From contig NC_066314.1 of assembly GCF_022539315.1 (NCBI RefSeq), positions 49,971,180-50,035,179 on the forward strand: DNA of 64,000 nucleotides, in the 5' to 3' direction. Numbering within the stretch: the first letter of the stretch is position 1; each line of letters starts with the position of its first letter. Positions 31,506 through 42,795 of the stretch are shown one piece after another. Made by a program: the position numbers and the translations under genes. The DNA is from Serinus canaria (Eukaryota; Chordata; Aves; Passeriformes; Fringillidae). The notes below the pieces were generated by a model, which did not search any database, was not told where the DNA came from, and was given only the letters and a program-made list of their open reading frames with translations.

Positions 31506-31854
31506 TGATCAGCAATCCTGGTACAGCAGAGTGACAGCTGCTGTTAGAGGATAACCTGAGGGCACCACAAATTACTGAAGCAAAAAAAAATATTGCCACC
31601 TTTTAATGTCTCAGGTGTACCCCTCCCCATTTACAGGCACTATGGAAGGGCGAGGCAAAGGCACCCAGGAGCAGCCAGGCTGTGATGGAGAGGAGGCAAG
31701 TGCAGAGCAGTGCTGCTGATCCCTTCCCATCTCTTGAAACACATCTGAGTTCTCTCTCCAAGGGTAGTAACAGCAGTAGCCAAAAGCCTGAACTTTGCTT
31801 CCAGAAGGAATCAGCTGTTGAGCTGAGCAAATTGTGATGCTGTGCAGGGTGGGT

Positions 31855-31904
31855 GGAAGAAAGGAGGGAGGAAGGGAGGGAAGAAGGGAGAGAGGGAGGG
31901 AGAG
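31855..31904. repeat. GGGA/GGAA purine repeat
   Basis: Imperfect GGGA, GGAA and GAGA units. A matching CCCTCCCTCCCTCC run follows on the same strand at 32032-32050. Confidence 0.85.
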
Positions 31905-31979
31905 CCAAGCCTGACACGGGCCAGAGCAGGAGGGGAGGCACTCACAAAGCCTTGGAGGCAGGATGGAAAAGACAGTAAT

Positions 31980-32144
31980 TACATAAGAGCACTTGGCGAG
32001 CATCTGGCTGGAGTCAGCTGGGCCCCGGCGGCCCTCCCTCCCTCCCTCCCGCGCTGCTAACCAGGAGCAGCTGAGGATACGGGATACGGGATACGGGATA
32101 GCGATAAGCCAGCGCGGGACCCGCCGAGGGGAGCGGAGGTAAGG
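31980..32144 (+). promoter_or_regulatory. C1QTNF6: Candidate distal C1QTNF6 promoter and leader exon
   Basis: A short GC-rich block (GCGCGGGACCCGCCGAGGGG) ends in a good donor GCGGAG/GTAAGG at 32138/32139. The next coding acceptor on this strand is that of C1QTNF6 at 35954, and human C1QTNF6 also uses non-coding first exons. The assignment is inferred from order and splice signal. Confidence 0.4.
32075..32101. repeat. Heptamer tandem repeat (GGATACG)
   Basis: 3.8 copies of GGATACG end in GGATAG. It lies 37 bases before a splice donor, probably inside a C1QTNF6 leader exon. Confidence 0.95.
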
Positions 32145-34859
32145 GTTGCTTCGCTGCCTCTCCCGGCTTGTGGCCCTCTTGAACATAAGGGGCAGACGAG
32201 TGGGGAGCACGGGGAAGGAAAGGCAGCTGTGGTGGAGGAGAAGCAGTCAGGAAGGGGAAGAGAAGTGGCTCTTGCTCTGGCTCTCGGTGCAATGATACCC
32301 CTTCACTCTGGAGGTTTGGTGAGGGAGGAGCTGCCAAGGGTGAGTGTCTGTGCGTTGGTGTGTGTGTGTATGTGCAACAGGGCAGATGGTCCACGTCTGC
32401 TACAGGGAGCTGAGCTGTACACAAGGGCTAGAGAGGAGAAAAGACACCAATTTCCTTCTCCATACCTGTGCTAGAGGGGGGGTAATAGGATGGATGCAGC
32501 CACTGAAGTAGAGACAGTCTTTGTCCCCCTACTTTGCCAGTGTTGTGGTGGGTACAGGAAAAGGGAGGAAATGGAGGAGGAGGAAACAGCTGCTTTTGAG
32601 CAAGGATTGTTGCAGTATAATCTGGACAGTGCTTGCCTGGGCTGCCTCGAAGGCAAAGTGTGTGATGAGGGAGAGCGAAGATCATTGGGCACACAAGGTG
32701 CCCTCAGGCTTGGACTGCACTTTAAAGCATGGATGGCACAGGTTTACTGGATAGAATTCTCAAAGTCTCCTGTAAATGTATCTGCCCTGGCAAAATATTG
32801 CTGGTACACACTGTTCCCTTTGGAAAGCAGGGCAATATTACTCTAGCAAAAGTGTCTACTGGCATAAACCTCTGCCCAGCTGGGCAATGCCACCAGAGCA
32901 GGTCTTTGTTTGCTGGCTTCTGGCAGGTTCCTATTCAGCCCAGATGAGACATTAAATGCAAAGTTCTGCTCGCTCCCCACTGTGAGTTGTTCTTGCAATC
33001 AGATGATACACAGGCAAAGGCCCCAGCTGATGAGGTCCCCCATGAAGAACATCTGCTTGGCTGTGAGCAACGCAGAAGTGCAGATGGAAATGTGGGACGG
33101 AAATGAGGACAATGGCCTCCCTGCTACCTGTTTCCCTTGGAAAGGTGAAAGAGGCCAGGCATAAGGCCAAGAACCTCAAGTGGGTAATGTCATGTTTGGA
33201 AATAAGCCAGGCAGGAAAACCTGAGAGAGGCACTGCAGAAGCTTTGTCTTCCGTATCAGTCCCCAAGTTTTCATGCACCCCAGAAAATTTTCTTGCCGTT
33301 AATAGTACTGTCAGCTGCCAAAATCCCCACCAGCAGCAGCCAGGAGAAGACAACACAACTCATCACAAAACCTCTCTTCTGTCAGCTGGTAAGGCTCCAT
33401 TAACAAGAAGTTTTGCCCTAACCTTTCCCCCCCACCTCATTTTCCAAAAGGGGAAACTGAGGCGTGGGCAGACGTGGGCAACTTGCAGTGGATTTCATTG
33501 CACGTCAGTGCTGGAGCCTGATGAGGAGCTCACACGCTCAGCAGTGCATTTCTCCGTCCTCTTCCTGCCCCAGCTGGAAGGCATGTTCACTCCATGTTCA
33601 TTGAGCTCCAGGCTGACAGGCAGCCTGAGAATATCTCCAGGCCTCCCAGCCCCCATTCCTCCCTTCCCCCTCAGCTCACAGTGCATATTTTCCCAGAGTT
33701 TTCCGCTTGCTTCTCCAGTGGTTCTGGGGTCCTGCCAAACGCCAGCCACTCTCTGGGAAGCGGGGCCTCCCATTCCCAAACCAAACAAATGGGAGAAGGG
33801 AAACAGGGAAAAAAAATCCCAGCACACGTAGACATGCTCAAAACCTGATTCCCCTCAGAAACCTTGGAGCCTTCTGCAGCTCCTCTTGGAAATTGCAGGA
33901 GGCACAGTGCTGACTTGGCATTTCTGACCCCTGCAGAACATAGATACTGTCCATCCTTCCTTGTGCCTCCCAAAGATCCGTGTGAGCACACACCCCCCCC
34001 ACCCCACACATACCCAGGGTATAAATACCCATGTCAGTTTTGGTGCAGGATAGAATCCTCCAATCCTTTTCCCAGCAGACTCTGCAGTGTGAGAAAAATC
34101 TCCCATCTCTCCCACTCTGCATTCTTCTCCCCTCCAAAATGCCCTTCATGCCAATGTTCTGGTGCATCCACATTGTGCTTACCCAAAGGCACAAGCTTGT
34201 CAACTTGGTGCCAAGCTGGGGACAATGGTCACAGCCAGGGTTTGTTTCCAGGTCCCCAGGCAGCTCCTAGCAGCCAGGCTCTGCTTCGGACCAGGCACAC
34301 CCCTCCCATCCAAAAAGCTCAGCCTGGGACCTAAACAGGGGACATGACCGGGGATGACACGTGCTGGAGCACAAGGCTTGGGGCTCTGCCCAGACAGGGG
34401 ATGACCAGAGAGGGGAAAAAACTGATGCCTCTCCCACTTGGCAGCTGCTCCTGCTAGAAATATCATGCCTGGGGCAAGAAGCCACAGTGATGTGCAGAAA
34501 AAACAATGCAGGAGAGAATGAAAGATCAAGTTTGGGGACTATGAGTGGGTCAGGCACAGCTGGGGAGAGAGCATGGCCAAGCATGGCCCTGGGACAAGGG
34601 ACTACCACAAAGGACTGAGGGCAGAACTCTGTAGCACCCTGCCTGAAGGAAAGTCTGTCTCTTGCACCACGGCACCTTACCTTGACATCCTGAGACGCCA
34701 AGGGTGGAACACTGCCCTGCTACTGTCCACCCCTTGCACTGGGCACGTGGCCTGTGCTGCCTGCATTTTTTGCTGGCTGGACGTGAAAAGGCACAGAATA
34801 AAACCAAACCAACATCGTGTACAAGGAAAAGGCACTTCCTAGGAAAGAGTTAAAAAGAC
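32145..34859. other. Non-coding, possible C1QTNF6 leader intron
   Basis: No exon was recognised. A frame of 242 codons at 33103-33831 shows no domain or splice support. C-runs occur at 33425 and 33985. Confidence 0.5.
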
Positions 34860-35100
34860 GCTGAAACCCAAGCCGGTTTAGGATGGAGAGCACCCAAAGC
34901 CAGGGAGGGAGAAGGCGGGAGAGGAGAGGGAGGGAGCCGGTCCAAGCCTAGCTTGCGCACCCGGCCAGCGCTGAGCAGTGCCTGTGCCAAGAGCCGGCTT
35001 CCTTAAAGCCATGGTTGCGGGGGCCTGCCCTGCAGGCAGAGGGGAGCCGGCAGCCGGGGCTGGGACGCGGAGAGGGAAACCTTCGGTCCCCGGGGTGAGC
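34860..35100 (+). promoter_or_regulatory. C1QTNF6: Candidate proximal C1QTNF6 promoter and leader exon
   Basis: GC-rich, CpG-containing sequence with GGGA runs ends in a donor-like CGG/GTGAGC at 35094/35095, 861 bases upstream of the coding acceptor. It is an alternative to, or works with, the leader ending at 32138. Confidence 0.4.
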
Positions 35101-35569
35101 AGCTGAGCCGTGCCCGGAGCAGGCAGCACCATGGGGGCACAGCACAGGCTGCCAGAGGGGCTTTCTCAGCGGCTTGGCGTGTCTGTCTTTCGTAAGCGTA
35201 CTTCTCTGCAAGCGGCGGAGCTTTACGTCCTTCACCCTCGGCAGCGAGGCAGCTCCCCTCTGGTCCGCCCAAAGGCTGCGCTGGCGGCCGGCCGTCCCCT
35301 CGGGAAGGTGCTGGGCTTTGCCTGGGAACCCACTGGGCACGGGTGGGAGGGCACCGAGCCGCCGGGACGGGTGGGATTTGGTGGAGGAAAGAAGGGGGCT
35401 GGAGTTAGGTTCCCAGCCCACGGGAGAAGAGGCATCTCTGCCGGGACATGGGGATTTTGGAGTTAGATTCCTATAAAGAGTTGGTATGCAGTGATAGGAG
35501 GGCTGGAGAACTTTTTTACAGCACTTCCCACAGACTGAGCAGCCTACCAGAGCATGCTTTTGCTAAAGA

Positions 35570-35635
35570 GCTGTTGAGGTTGGACTCAATGACCCTAGAG
35601 GTCTTTTTCAATCTTAACAATTTTATGATTTTGTC
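35570..35635 (+). mobile_element. CR1 LINE 3' fragment
   Basis: The words GAGGTTGGACTCAATGACC, TAGAGGTCTTTTTCAATCTT and AACAATTTTATGATTTTGTC are a diverged CR1 3' end. It lies about 320 bases upstream of the first C1QTNF6 coding exon. The 5' boundary is uncertain. Confidence 0.8.
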
Positions 35636-35960
35636 TCCTTCCTCTGTCCCAGCCTGGGGATTGCATGTTCTAGTGGCATTAATGGTTTGCCTAGTCAGCA
35701 TCAGGCCTTCTCCCAGGGTGAGCACCGAGTCTCCACTGGCCTGGGCAGAGGGCGTGGGGCATCCTCTTGGGCCGTGTGGCTGCTGCTCAGATTGCAGCCT
35801 TGAACAAGTCTGTATGCTCCCTCCACAGGACAATGCCTTTCCATCCCACCCCGGCTCCAACCACAGAAAGGTGTTTTATCACGATCTCTGTTCCAACCCC
35901 TATGTCCTCCCCCTTCTTATACCTCACTCTTGGCACTTCCTCATATCTTCCCAGGTCACC

Positions 35961-36192
35961 ATGGACATAACCTACCTGCGTACATCCCTGACCTTCCTTT
36001 TTCTCCCTCTTGTTGTGTTTGGGGCACCCGCTGATGAACCCAACCTCACAGAACCAGGCCCTGGTGCTTGCAAGCGCTGCTGTGACTCACTGGACTCTTC
36101 CACGGATACCCCACCAGTCCCTCCCAGCCACCACCACTTTCCCTACCCAGTGCCAGAGGTCCGTCCCTACATCAACATCACCATTCTGAAGG
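35961..36192 (+). CDS. C1QTNF6: C1QTNF6 coding exon 1 (signal peptide, Cys cluster)
   Basis: The exon starts at 35955 after a TTCCCAG acceptor, with six leader bases before the ATG (GTCACCATGG, a good Kozak context). It ends one base into the codon for G78, before GTAAGT at 36193. Confidence 0.95.
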
Positions 36193-38340
36193 GTAAGTTT
36201 GCCCTGGGATGCCAAGGCCAGCTCAGGGACTGATGGCATTGCAGTGGAGGTGACAGCTGGATTGCTCGCCTGCTGGTTGTGCTAACAAACCACCAGGAGC
36301 CATCCTGGAGGACAAGTGACCACACACTCTGTGCCCAGGGTTTAGGTGTTTTGTGCTGTGATGAGGAGTAGCCTGAGGAGATAGAAGTCAGTGCTATCTC
36401 TGCTGGGATCCCCGTGTCTCAGGATAATCCTGCTTCTAACTCTTCCTCCTTGCTAACACAGGACAGCCTCTTGCCAAGGTGGGAGCACACATTCCTTGAC
36501 TCAGACTTACAGAGTCCTGTAATGCCTGAGGGAAGGAACACTTCTTATTAACTGCAAAACAAACATGATTGGAGGGCATTGGCACCCAGGGTGATTGTGG
36601 GGAAACCTTCTCCAGCTCCATGGGTCATGAGCACTTGGGAGTGGGAGGAGGCCAAAGGAAGCAGCAGTTATTTGTAAGCCCTTCCAGGTTAAGCTTGCAG
36701 TGACCCTCAGCTCATTCCAACCTGCAGTGGCTGGCTTGGCTAACGGGGAGGGGTTCCCTATTTTAGATCAGCTCCTCCCTTCAGGGCTCCCCTTTTAGCC
36801 TTTGCTGTGGGCAAAAGCCTGTTCCCAGCTGGGTGCTGCGACATGCTTCTTGTAGCTGTGTGGTTTGTCTGGGTTAACTGGGTGGATGCTCTCCCTTCCC
36901 TGCCCTGCCTGGAAGTAGCTGCAATCCATCAAAACTCAGAAGGGCAGATAGAGGCCTAGACTAGAGTGAGGTGTCGTAGGGGGACCTTCAATACCATGCA
37001 GGGGATGGAGAGGAGGAAAAGAGCTAGATACAGATTTTGAATGCTGTCACTTAGAGCTGGAGGCTGCTCTGAGTCCCATTTCTTCTCTGTATACACAAAG
37101 TACATTCTGGTGCTGGTCTCTCTATGTATTATTGATGCTTGCCCAAGTGTGTGATGAGCAGTGCACACACCCCACGTTAGAACTGCAGTATTAATTATAC
37201 AAGATGCTCAAAGCATGCCAGTATTGTGAAAGCACCATCGCTCTAAGCTGCAGTGCTCCATCTACCCAGTCAAGCTTGGATCTTTTCCCTCTGACCCACC
37301 CTAATGTCCCTCCCTAATCACATTCTGCCACAGGTGTTAGCAATTCTTCTCCTCCTCCTCCATCCTACAGCCAGACCAGTGTGCATCCTCTGTGGATAAT
37401 TGGGTCATAGGAGAGGTGTGTGGGAGGGCAAGGCTGTGCTGGAGGTAAAGGAGTGTGTGGGAGGAAGAAGAGGTCAAGAGCCCCAGTGGTACTTTGGGCT
37501 GCTGGGCTCCCCCTGAGGCTGAAGTCTCCGAGGGAGACATCCTGGTGCCTCCAGCAGAGCCAAATCATTTGGTGAGCTGGGGATTCATTGGGGAAGAGAC
37601 TCCAGTCTCTCCCAGAGTTCTGCTAGCTACTTTCCCATGAAGAGCAGTGGTATTGTGGCCCTCAGAAGTGCTCCATCTTATGGCATTGCCCCATTCTTGT
37701 GCAATCCTCTGCCTCCTCATTAGGCTTTCTCACCGCCGCTTCCACATCTTCTGGTATCACACAGGAGCTGTGTCCTCTGCTTCCTCCTGCAGGAGAGAAA
37801 GGAGACCGGGGAGAGCCTGGGATGCCAGGGAAATGGGGCAAAGAAGGACCACGAGGAGAGCGGGGTGCCCAGGGCCAGAAAGGCAGTAAAGGACAGATGG
37901 GCACAGCGGGAGACCCCTGCAAGCATCAGTACGCTGCGTTCTCCGTTGGTCGCAAGAAAGCGCTGCACAGCAGCGAGGGCTTCCAGGTCCTGATCTTTGA
38001 CACCGTCTTCGTCAACCTCTACAGCCACTTCGACATGTTCAATGGCAAGTTCTACTGCTCCGTGGGTGGACTTTACTATTTCAGCCTCAATGTCCACACC
38101 TGGAACTTCAAGGAGACCTACATGCACATCATGCACAACGAAGAGGAGGCGGTCATCCTGTACGCCCAACCCAGCGACCGCAGCATCATGCAGAGCCAGA
38201 GCCTCATGCTGGAGCTCCAGGAAAATGATGAGATCTGGGTGAGGCTCTACAAGCGGGAGCGGGAGAATGCCATTTACAGTGATGATGTTGATGTGTACAT
38301 CACCTTCAGCGGGTATTTGGTCAAGCCCAGCATTGAATAA
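35961..38340 (+). CDS. C1QTNF6: C1QTNF6 (CTRP6), secreted C1q/TNF-related protein (coding span, two exons)
   Basis: Joining 35961-36192 and 37793-38340 gives 780 bases, or 259 residues plus TAA, the same length as one human isoform. CTRP6 is a secreted, glycosylated trimer-forming protein with reported roles in complement control, inflammation and metabolism. Residues 1-21 are a signal peptide ([12 protein letters not shown]). C37, C40 and C41 form the conserved KRCCDS cluster used for multimer disulfides. [10 protein letters not shown] (69-77) holds an N-glycosylation site and is nearly identical to human CTRP6. Residues 78-119 are 14 uninterrupted Gly-X-Y triplets, then C120. A C1q domain fills 121-259 ([64 protein letters not shown]). 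The triplet GKW, with tryptophan, is unusual. Confidence 0.96.
36193..37792 (+). other. C1QTNF6: C1QTNF6 coding intron
   Basis: An intron of 1,600 bases from GTAAGT to CTTCCTCCTGCAG. The frame of the second exon stays open upstream of the acceptor to about 37699, but that part is pyrimidine-rich intron sequence. No other exon was recognised. Confidence 0.9.
37793..38340 (+). CDS. C1QTNF6: C1QTNF6 coding exon 2 (collagen stalk and C1q domain)
   Basis: It begins in phase 1 with [15 protein letters not shown] and ends VKPSIE plus TAA. Housing the collagen repeat and whole C1q domain together is as in human CTRP6. Confidence 0.96.
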
Positions 38341-40820
38341 CTCCTCTTCCTTAGGGCCTCTTTTCCTTATTCCTCTCCCTCTGTCTCTCTCTCATTCTCT
38401 CTCTCTCATTCTCTCTCTCTCTTTCTCTCTCACTCTCTCTCTTTACTGCCCGTAACCACTGCAAATCACTTGGAAATGGGCCTGTCAAATCTCAGGCACC
38501 GAGTGTGAAACTTGCCACACTGGCTCCCACCTCACGCTCTCTTGTAGCCAGACCTGTATCTGTGCACTTTACATCATGGCACTACCACTTCTTGCTCCTC
38601 ACCTCATAACCCCAACTTAGGTTATTGGCTTCTTCTCAATCTGCCAGTAAGCTGCCTCTGGCGTTTAGGGTTCTAGAGCAAGAGGAAAGCCAAAATGCTG
38701 CTCCTGGGCCTGTGTCCCTCCTTGGGGCTTCATACACAAAGAACTCCTGTGGAAAGGGCTAGAAAGTCCCCACTGCTGAGGTACATCCTGGCTCCTCTCC
38801 ATCTCAACTAGGCATACCAGTTTTGTAGCCTGAAACAAGGTTTTGATGTCACCTCTGATATCTGTAGTCTGGAGAGCAGACTGGGGTCTGATGGTCTCCT
38901 GTAGCACAAGGAAGATGTAGGAGCACTGGGAGAGGATATTGTCTTTTCAAAAGGGGAGCACTTGGCCTTCTAAATTTGCTTTCCATAGACACTCTTCTGT
39001 TCACAAAGTCTGGGCTGGCTGTCAAACCCAGACCTGGTGGGGTTGTCCTCCTCTGTGCCAACTCTAGCTCTTCAAAGGGATGAAGGGCCAGACACCTGGC
39101 CAGACCCTTCATGGGCATCTGCCCATGATTCAGTAGAGGCAACCATTCTGTTCCCACTGGGGATCATCAGTACAGAACAAGAGACGGAGAGAGAAAACCT
39201 TGAAAACCCCCTCCCACACCTCCCCTGGGGTGCTACTCAGTCATGGCTCATCAGCTATGGGAAACTAGTCCAGAGAGGGAACCCAAATCTGCTCTCCTTT
39301 GGCAGAGGTGCCATTTCATTGTCCTCCTGAAGGTGGTTCTCCCACGCTGGTATTGAAGGACCACTGTTTCATGGCCTGAGCCTGAGGCTGTAGGGGCAAT
39401 TGCAGTTCAATCTATTCCAAACGTGGACAGGCCGCCACGTCTTTGCCTCTGTGATGGAACAGAGAGAGAGGTGAGACAACAGCACCTTGCCCAAGGGTTA
39501 AAAGCTTCCCTGCCATATGCTCTGTGCCCTTTTCTGGCAATCTCATCAGAGTAAGTGAGGAAAGCACGTGGGTAAAACAAACCCTCGCTCTTTTTGTCAG
39601 GTTGGAGATGTCGCAGTGAGAAAGGAATGCCCGTGGTAGGGTTTTCTAGTACTATTTATATTGGTCTCACACCGTTCCCACTGGCATCCCTCTGGTGGGG
39701 ATGCTGCAGTCCTGGGGGAGCAGGTGAGGCTGGTTCAGCACTTTAGGAAGCCTACTTCCACATGTGATGCTCCCATAAACAGCAGTGCCAGGACATGTCT
39801 CCTTTTTGAGTCTCAGGGCAGGACAAACAGGAGAGACACAGGTACTTCTCCTCTGCTCATCACTGGTCATGAAATCTTCGGACTTACCCGGGTTCTGCTG
39901 CCTCATTGATGAGCCACGGTCCCTGCCTGTAGCACCTGGCAGTTCCAGGGCTCTCCCAGAAGAAATGTGCATCATTATACAAGATTATGTCTGGTACACA
40001 CAGCCTGGGATAGCAAAGGAACAGGGACAAGGCTAAATGTTAAAACTGACCTTGAAAAATTGCAGGGCATTTTCTCTCTTATCCTGTTTACTTACTCTCC
40101 ATGCATTTCTAAGGAAGCTGAACAGACTGCAGTGAGTTTCAGGAACTTTGCTCTGGATCCTCCCTGCCCCCGTCAATGAGGCAATGGGTATAAAAACAAA
40201 GTTTCACTAAAGCAAGGCTGACTTTTTCACAGGGAAACGTGTGATGAAGGGATCATGGAAACTAAAGGAGACTGTGGGTTTCGTCCTCTCCTTTAGCAGG
40301 TCAAGTGTGTTGAATTGCTCAGAGACAGGATTTCAGACAGCAGAGGAAGCAGAAAGCTGGAAGTGACGCTCAGGACCCAATCCCTTTCTCTCTTCCTCAG
40401 GCTGCAAACCCAAATATAGTCAGTTTACAGTGTATTGTGCCCCATGCCTCCCTGAGGAGAAGCAAGCCTCTCCAACACTGAGTATCTCCATAAACAAGCT
40501 TCCTTCTTTCTCCTTTCCTATTTGGTGACTGAATGCTGGTGACAGGTCTCCTGTGCTATCCATGAGCAGCCAGAGGGTGCCTAAAGCACATGAGAGAGGA
40601 GGGCAGGGGGACCAAAGGATGTGTTTAACAGGCTTCTGGTGCTAAAAAAGATGGCATTCCCTTGGTGCTAAATCAGATTTCAGGAGTATTGGGTGCTTTC
40701 TGGAAAGTGTAGTAGGCTGAGTTATGATGTACTCTGGAATTAATGGTGCTTTATGTAACAAAATCAAACAAACTCTAAGAACTTTTGTATATATATTTTT
40801 TTTTCAGTGGTATTAAACTT
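38341..40820 (+). other. C1QTNF6: C1QTNF6 3' UTR and downstream flank
   Basis: It starts with a CT microsatellite 31 bases after the stop. No AATAAA was found by eye before about 40.8 kb; the first weak candidate is ATTAAA at 40812. An overlapping pair of hairpins lies at 39080-39128. The 3' end of the transcript is not placed. Confidence 0.35.
38371..38443. repeat. (CT)n microsatellite in C1QTNF6 3' UTR
   Basis: CTCT units with ATT and TT interruptions over about 70 bases. In the sense RNA this is a CU-rich tract of the kind bound by PTB proteins. Confidence 0.95.
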
Positions 40821-41586
40821 TTTTCCTTGGTTGTTTTCCACTTAAATCTGTTCTTCTCTCCCAACCCATTCCTTCTAGCTCTGGTTATTGCTGAATAATG
40901 GGATGAAAAAGACACTGGCCTGAAATTGACAGGTACAAAGTTTAACTCAGCTTTGAAACTTCCCTGGGTAATCCTTGGCAAACTTGTGTCTGTTTACTTT
41001 GCAAAGAACCATTACCTTAAAATATTAACTTCTTGAACACTTCTAATTATGACAACCCTCTCCCTTTTGCTGGAAAAGCTTTCAGCAAAATCATAAAAGG
41101 ATTCTTTGGAGATTACCAAAACACTCCCAGGATAATACAATGGATTATAGAAGTAGGCTTCAAGTACTTATTTAAATGGAGCAAGGCTGGGTTAATGTTG
41201 GAGATCTCTTAAGGGAGATCAGATCCCTTTATCTTATGAATTTTTTTAGCACATTCTTCTCTCAAGTACTTGGAAAGCACTCTTTTCCCTATGACATTTC
41301 TCTTTTCTCTGCCAAGAGCTGAAGGCCAGGAAGTAGAGTGTAGGAGGGATAGTAAGCTGTTGATTGGACACTTATGCTTCCTAATATTGGAATGAGTGGG
41401 AGTTCCAGAGTTAAGCTGGACATGCATATTTGGAAGACCTGTGCGTGATGAGAAAGGCCTGAGATTCAGGTCTGAGGGGGAAGGACAGGAGGCAATTGCT
41501 CATAAAGTTGAGGGAGAAGGGAAGACATGAGCAGGGACTGGAGATTTGTAAGCTTGAGTGAAAGATCTGGAAGGATAGATTCCTAA
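40821..41586. other. Non-coding, nothing recognised
   Basis: AT-rich sequence without supported features. Confidence 0.5.
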
Positions 41587-41747
41587 GGAGATGCCTTTTA
41601 GGGTCTCAGTCCAAGTCAAAGAGGTACATGGGGTTTTGTTTATCATCTTTGGACTGAGGGAGATGCCTTTTGGGGAGATGCCTTTTAGGGTCTCAGTCCA
41701 AGTCAAAGAGGTACATGAGGTTTTGTTTATCATCTTTGGACTGAGGG
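41587..41747. repeat. Tandem duplication, 87-bp period, each unit with a 10-bp inverted repeat
   Basis: Two units of about 74 bases (41587-41660 and 41674-41747), identical except for one or two bases, are separated by a 13-base partial copy. Within each, CTCAGTCCAA (41605-41614 and 41692-41701) is the exact complement of TTGGACTGAG (41649-41658 and 41736-41745). The duplication is recent, judging by identity. Confidence 0.9.
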
Positions 41748-42472
41748 CACTCCTGCTGAGGTAGAAGGACAGACAAAAGAACAAGACGAGGTGGCCATAT
41801 AGGACCTTCTGTTTTGAGTTTAATTTGCCTTCACATAGTTTCTCCTGTGGTTTGATGTGTACCAGACACTTCATTTGGCAAAGGGTAGAATACATAATCA
41901 TACACATCCCTACAGGCCTCTTTGGTCCTGTGACAGGCCCAGAGCAAGGGCTATATATATCCTAGTAAATGCAATGCTCTGTCAGGTCAGAGCCCAGGAT
42001 TTTTCCCATTTTTTATTTACTTCTGAGGAAGCAGATAAAAAATGTGTCCTCAGGAAGTGTAGTGGTTGTGTTTGTGCATGTTCCTGTTCCTTGAGGTGAG
42101 ATGCTGGCAGATTGGAAGTGACTTTGTCACACTTACAAAAAGGTGAGGAAAGGAGAGAGGGAGGGAGAGGGGACAGGAAATGTGTAGCCAGATCTTCAAG
42201 AAAAGTTTTCTATGATTCAGCCTTTCAGCCTGCCACCTGAAGAGTCTCCTCAGCCAAATCCCTTGGGGCCAAGATGCACGTTGACAGGCAGGGTCTGTAG
42301 CTGGTGCCACCCATCACAACATTAATGCCTGACCAGGGAGTTGCTGCAGGTGGGGCTCAGCTCAGGCAAGGTGAACCCTGCAATGCTTTGGAGGAACAAG
42401 GTCTAGAATGGGTCACATCAGCCCTGCTGGTCTGCCAGTGAGTGCACCCATGCCCAGAAGGCCATGAGACTG
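41748..42472. other. Non-coding, nothing recognised
   Basis: No exon, RNA gene or transposon was identified. Confidence 0.5.
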
Positions 42473-42524
42473 TTCATTCATTCATTCATTCATTCATTCA
42501 TTCATTCATTCATTCATTCATTCA
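42473..42524. repeat. (TTCA)13 microsatellite
   Basis: Thirteen perfect TTCA units. The reading frames through it give Ile-His-Ser-Phe repeats, which are not a gene. Confidence 0.98.
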
Positions 42525-42795
42525 ACCCAGGTCTGTGCTTTTTTCCATGCAATGGAGCTGCCCTGTGGAATGTGATTCAGGGGTTGGTGACAGCCAGAAT
42601 CTCTCTCCTGGACAAAGCAACTGCCCTGGGGTGCACAGCCACAGCCCTACCCCTGGAGCTGTGCCTATATTTGCCCATGAGTGATCCAAACTCTGCTGCA
42701 AAAGGCTCTGTGGACATGTCTGAAGTTTGTTCAAGGCATCTGTCACAGGGCTGTCCCTGAAAACTGCCTTCCTGCAGGTCCCTGGTCTTGCAGGT

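Noticed and set aside
31611..32210. 199-codon minus-strand frame
   Set aside because: It passes through GGGA/CCCT repeats and the GGATACG repeat and is low complexity, without a domain.
42442..42760. Ile-His-Ser-Phe repeat frames
   Set aside because: They are translations of the TTCA microsatellite.
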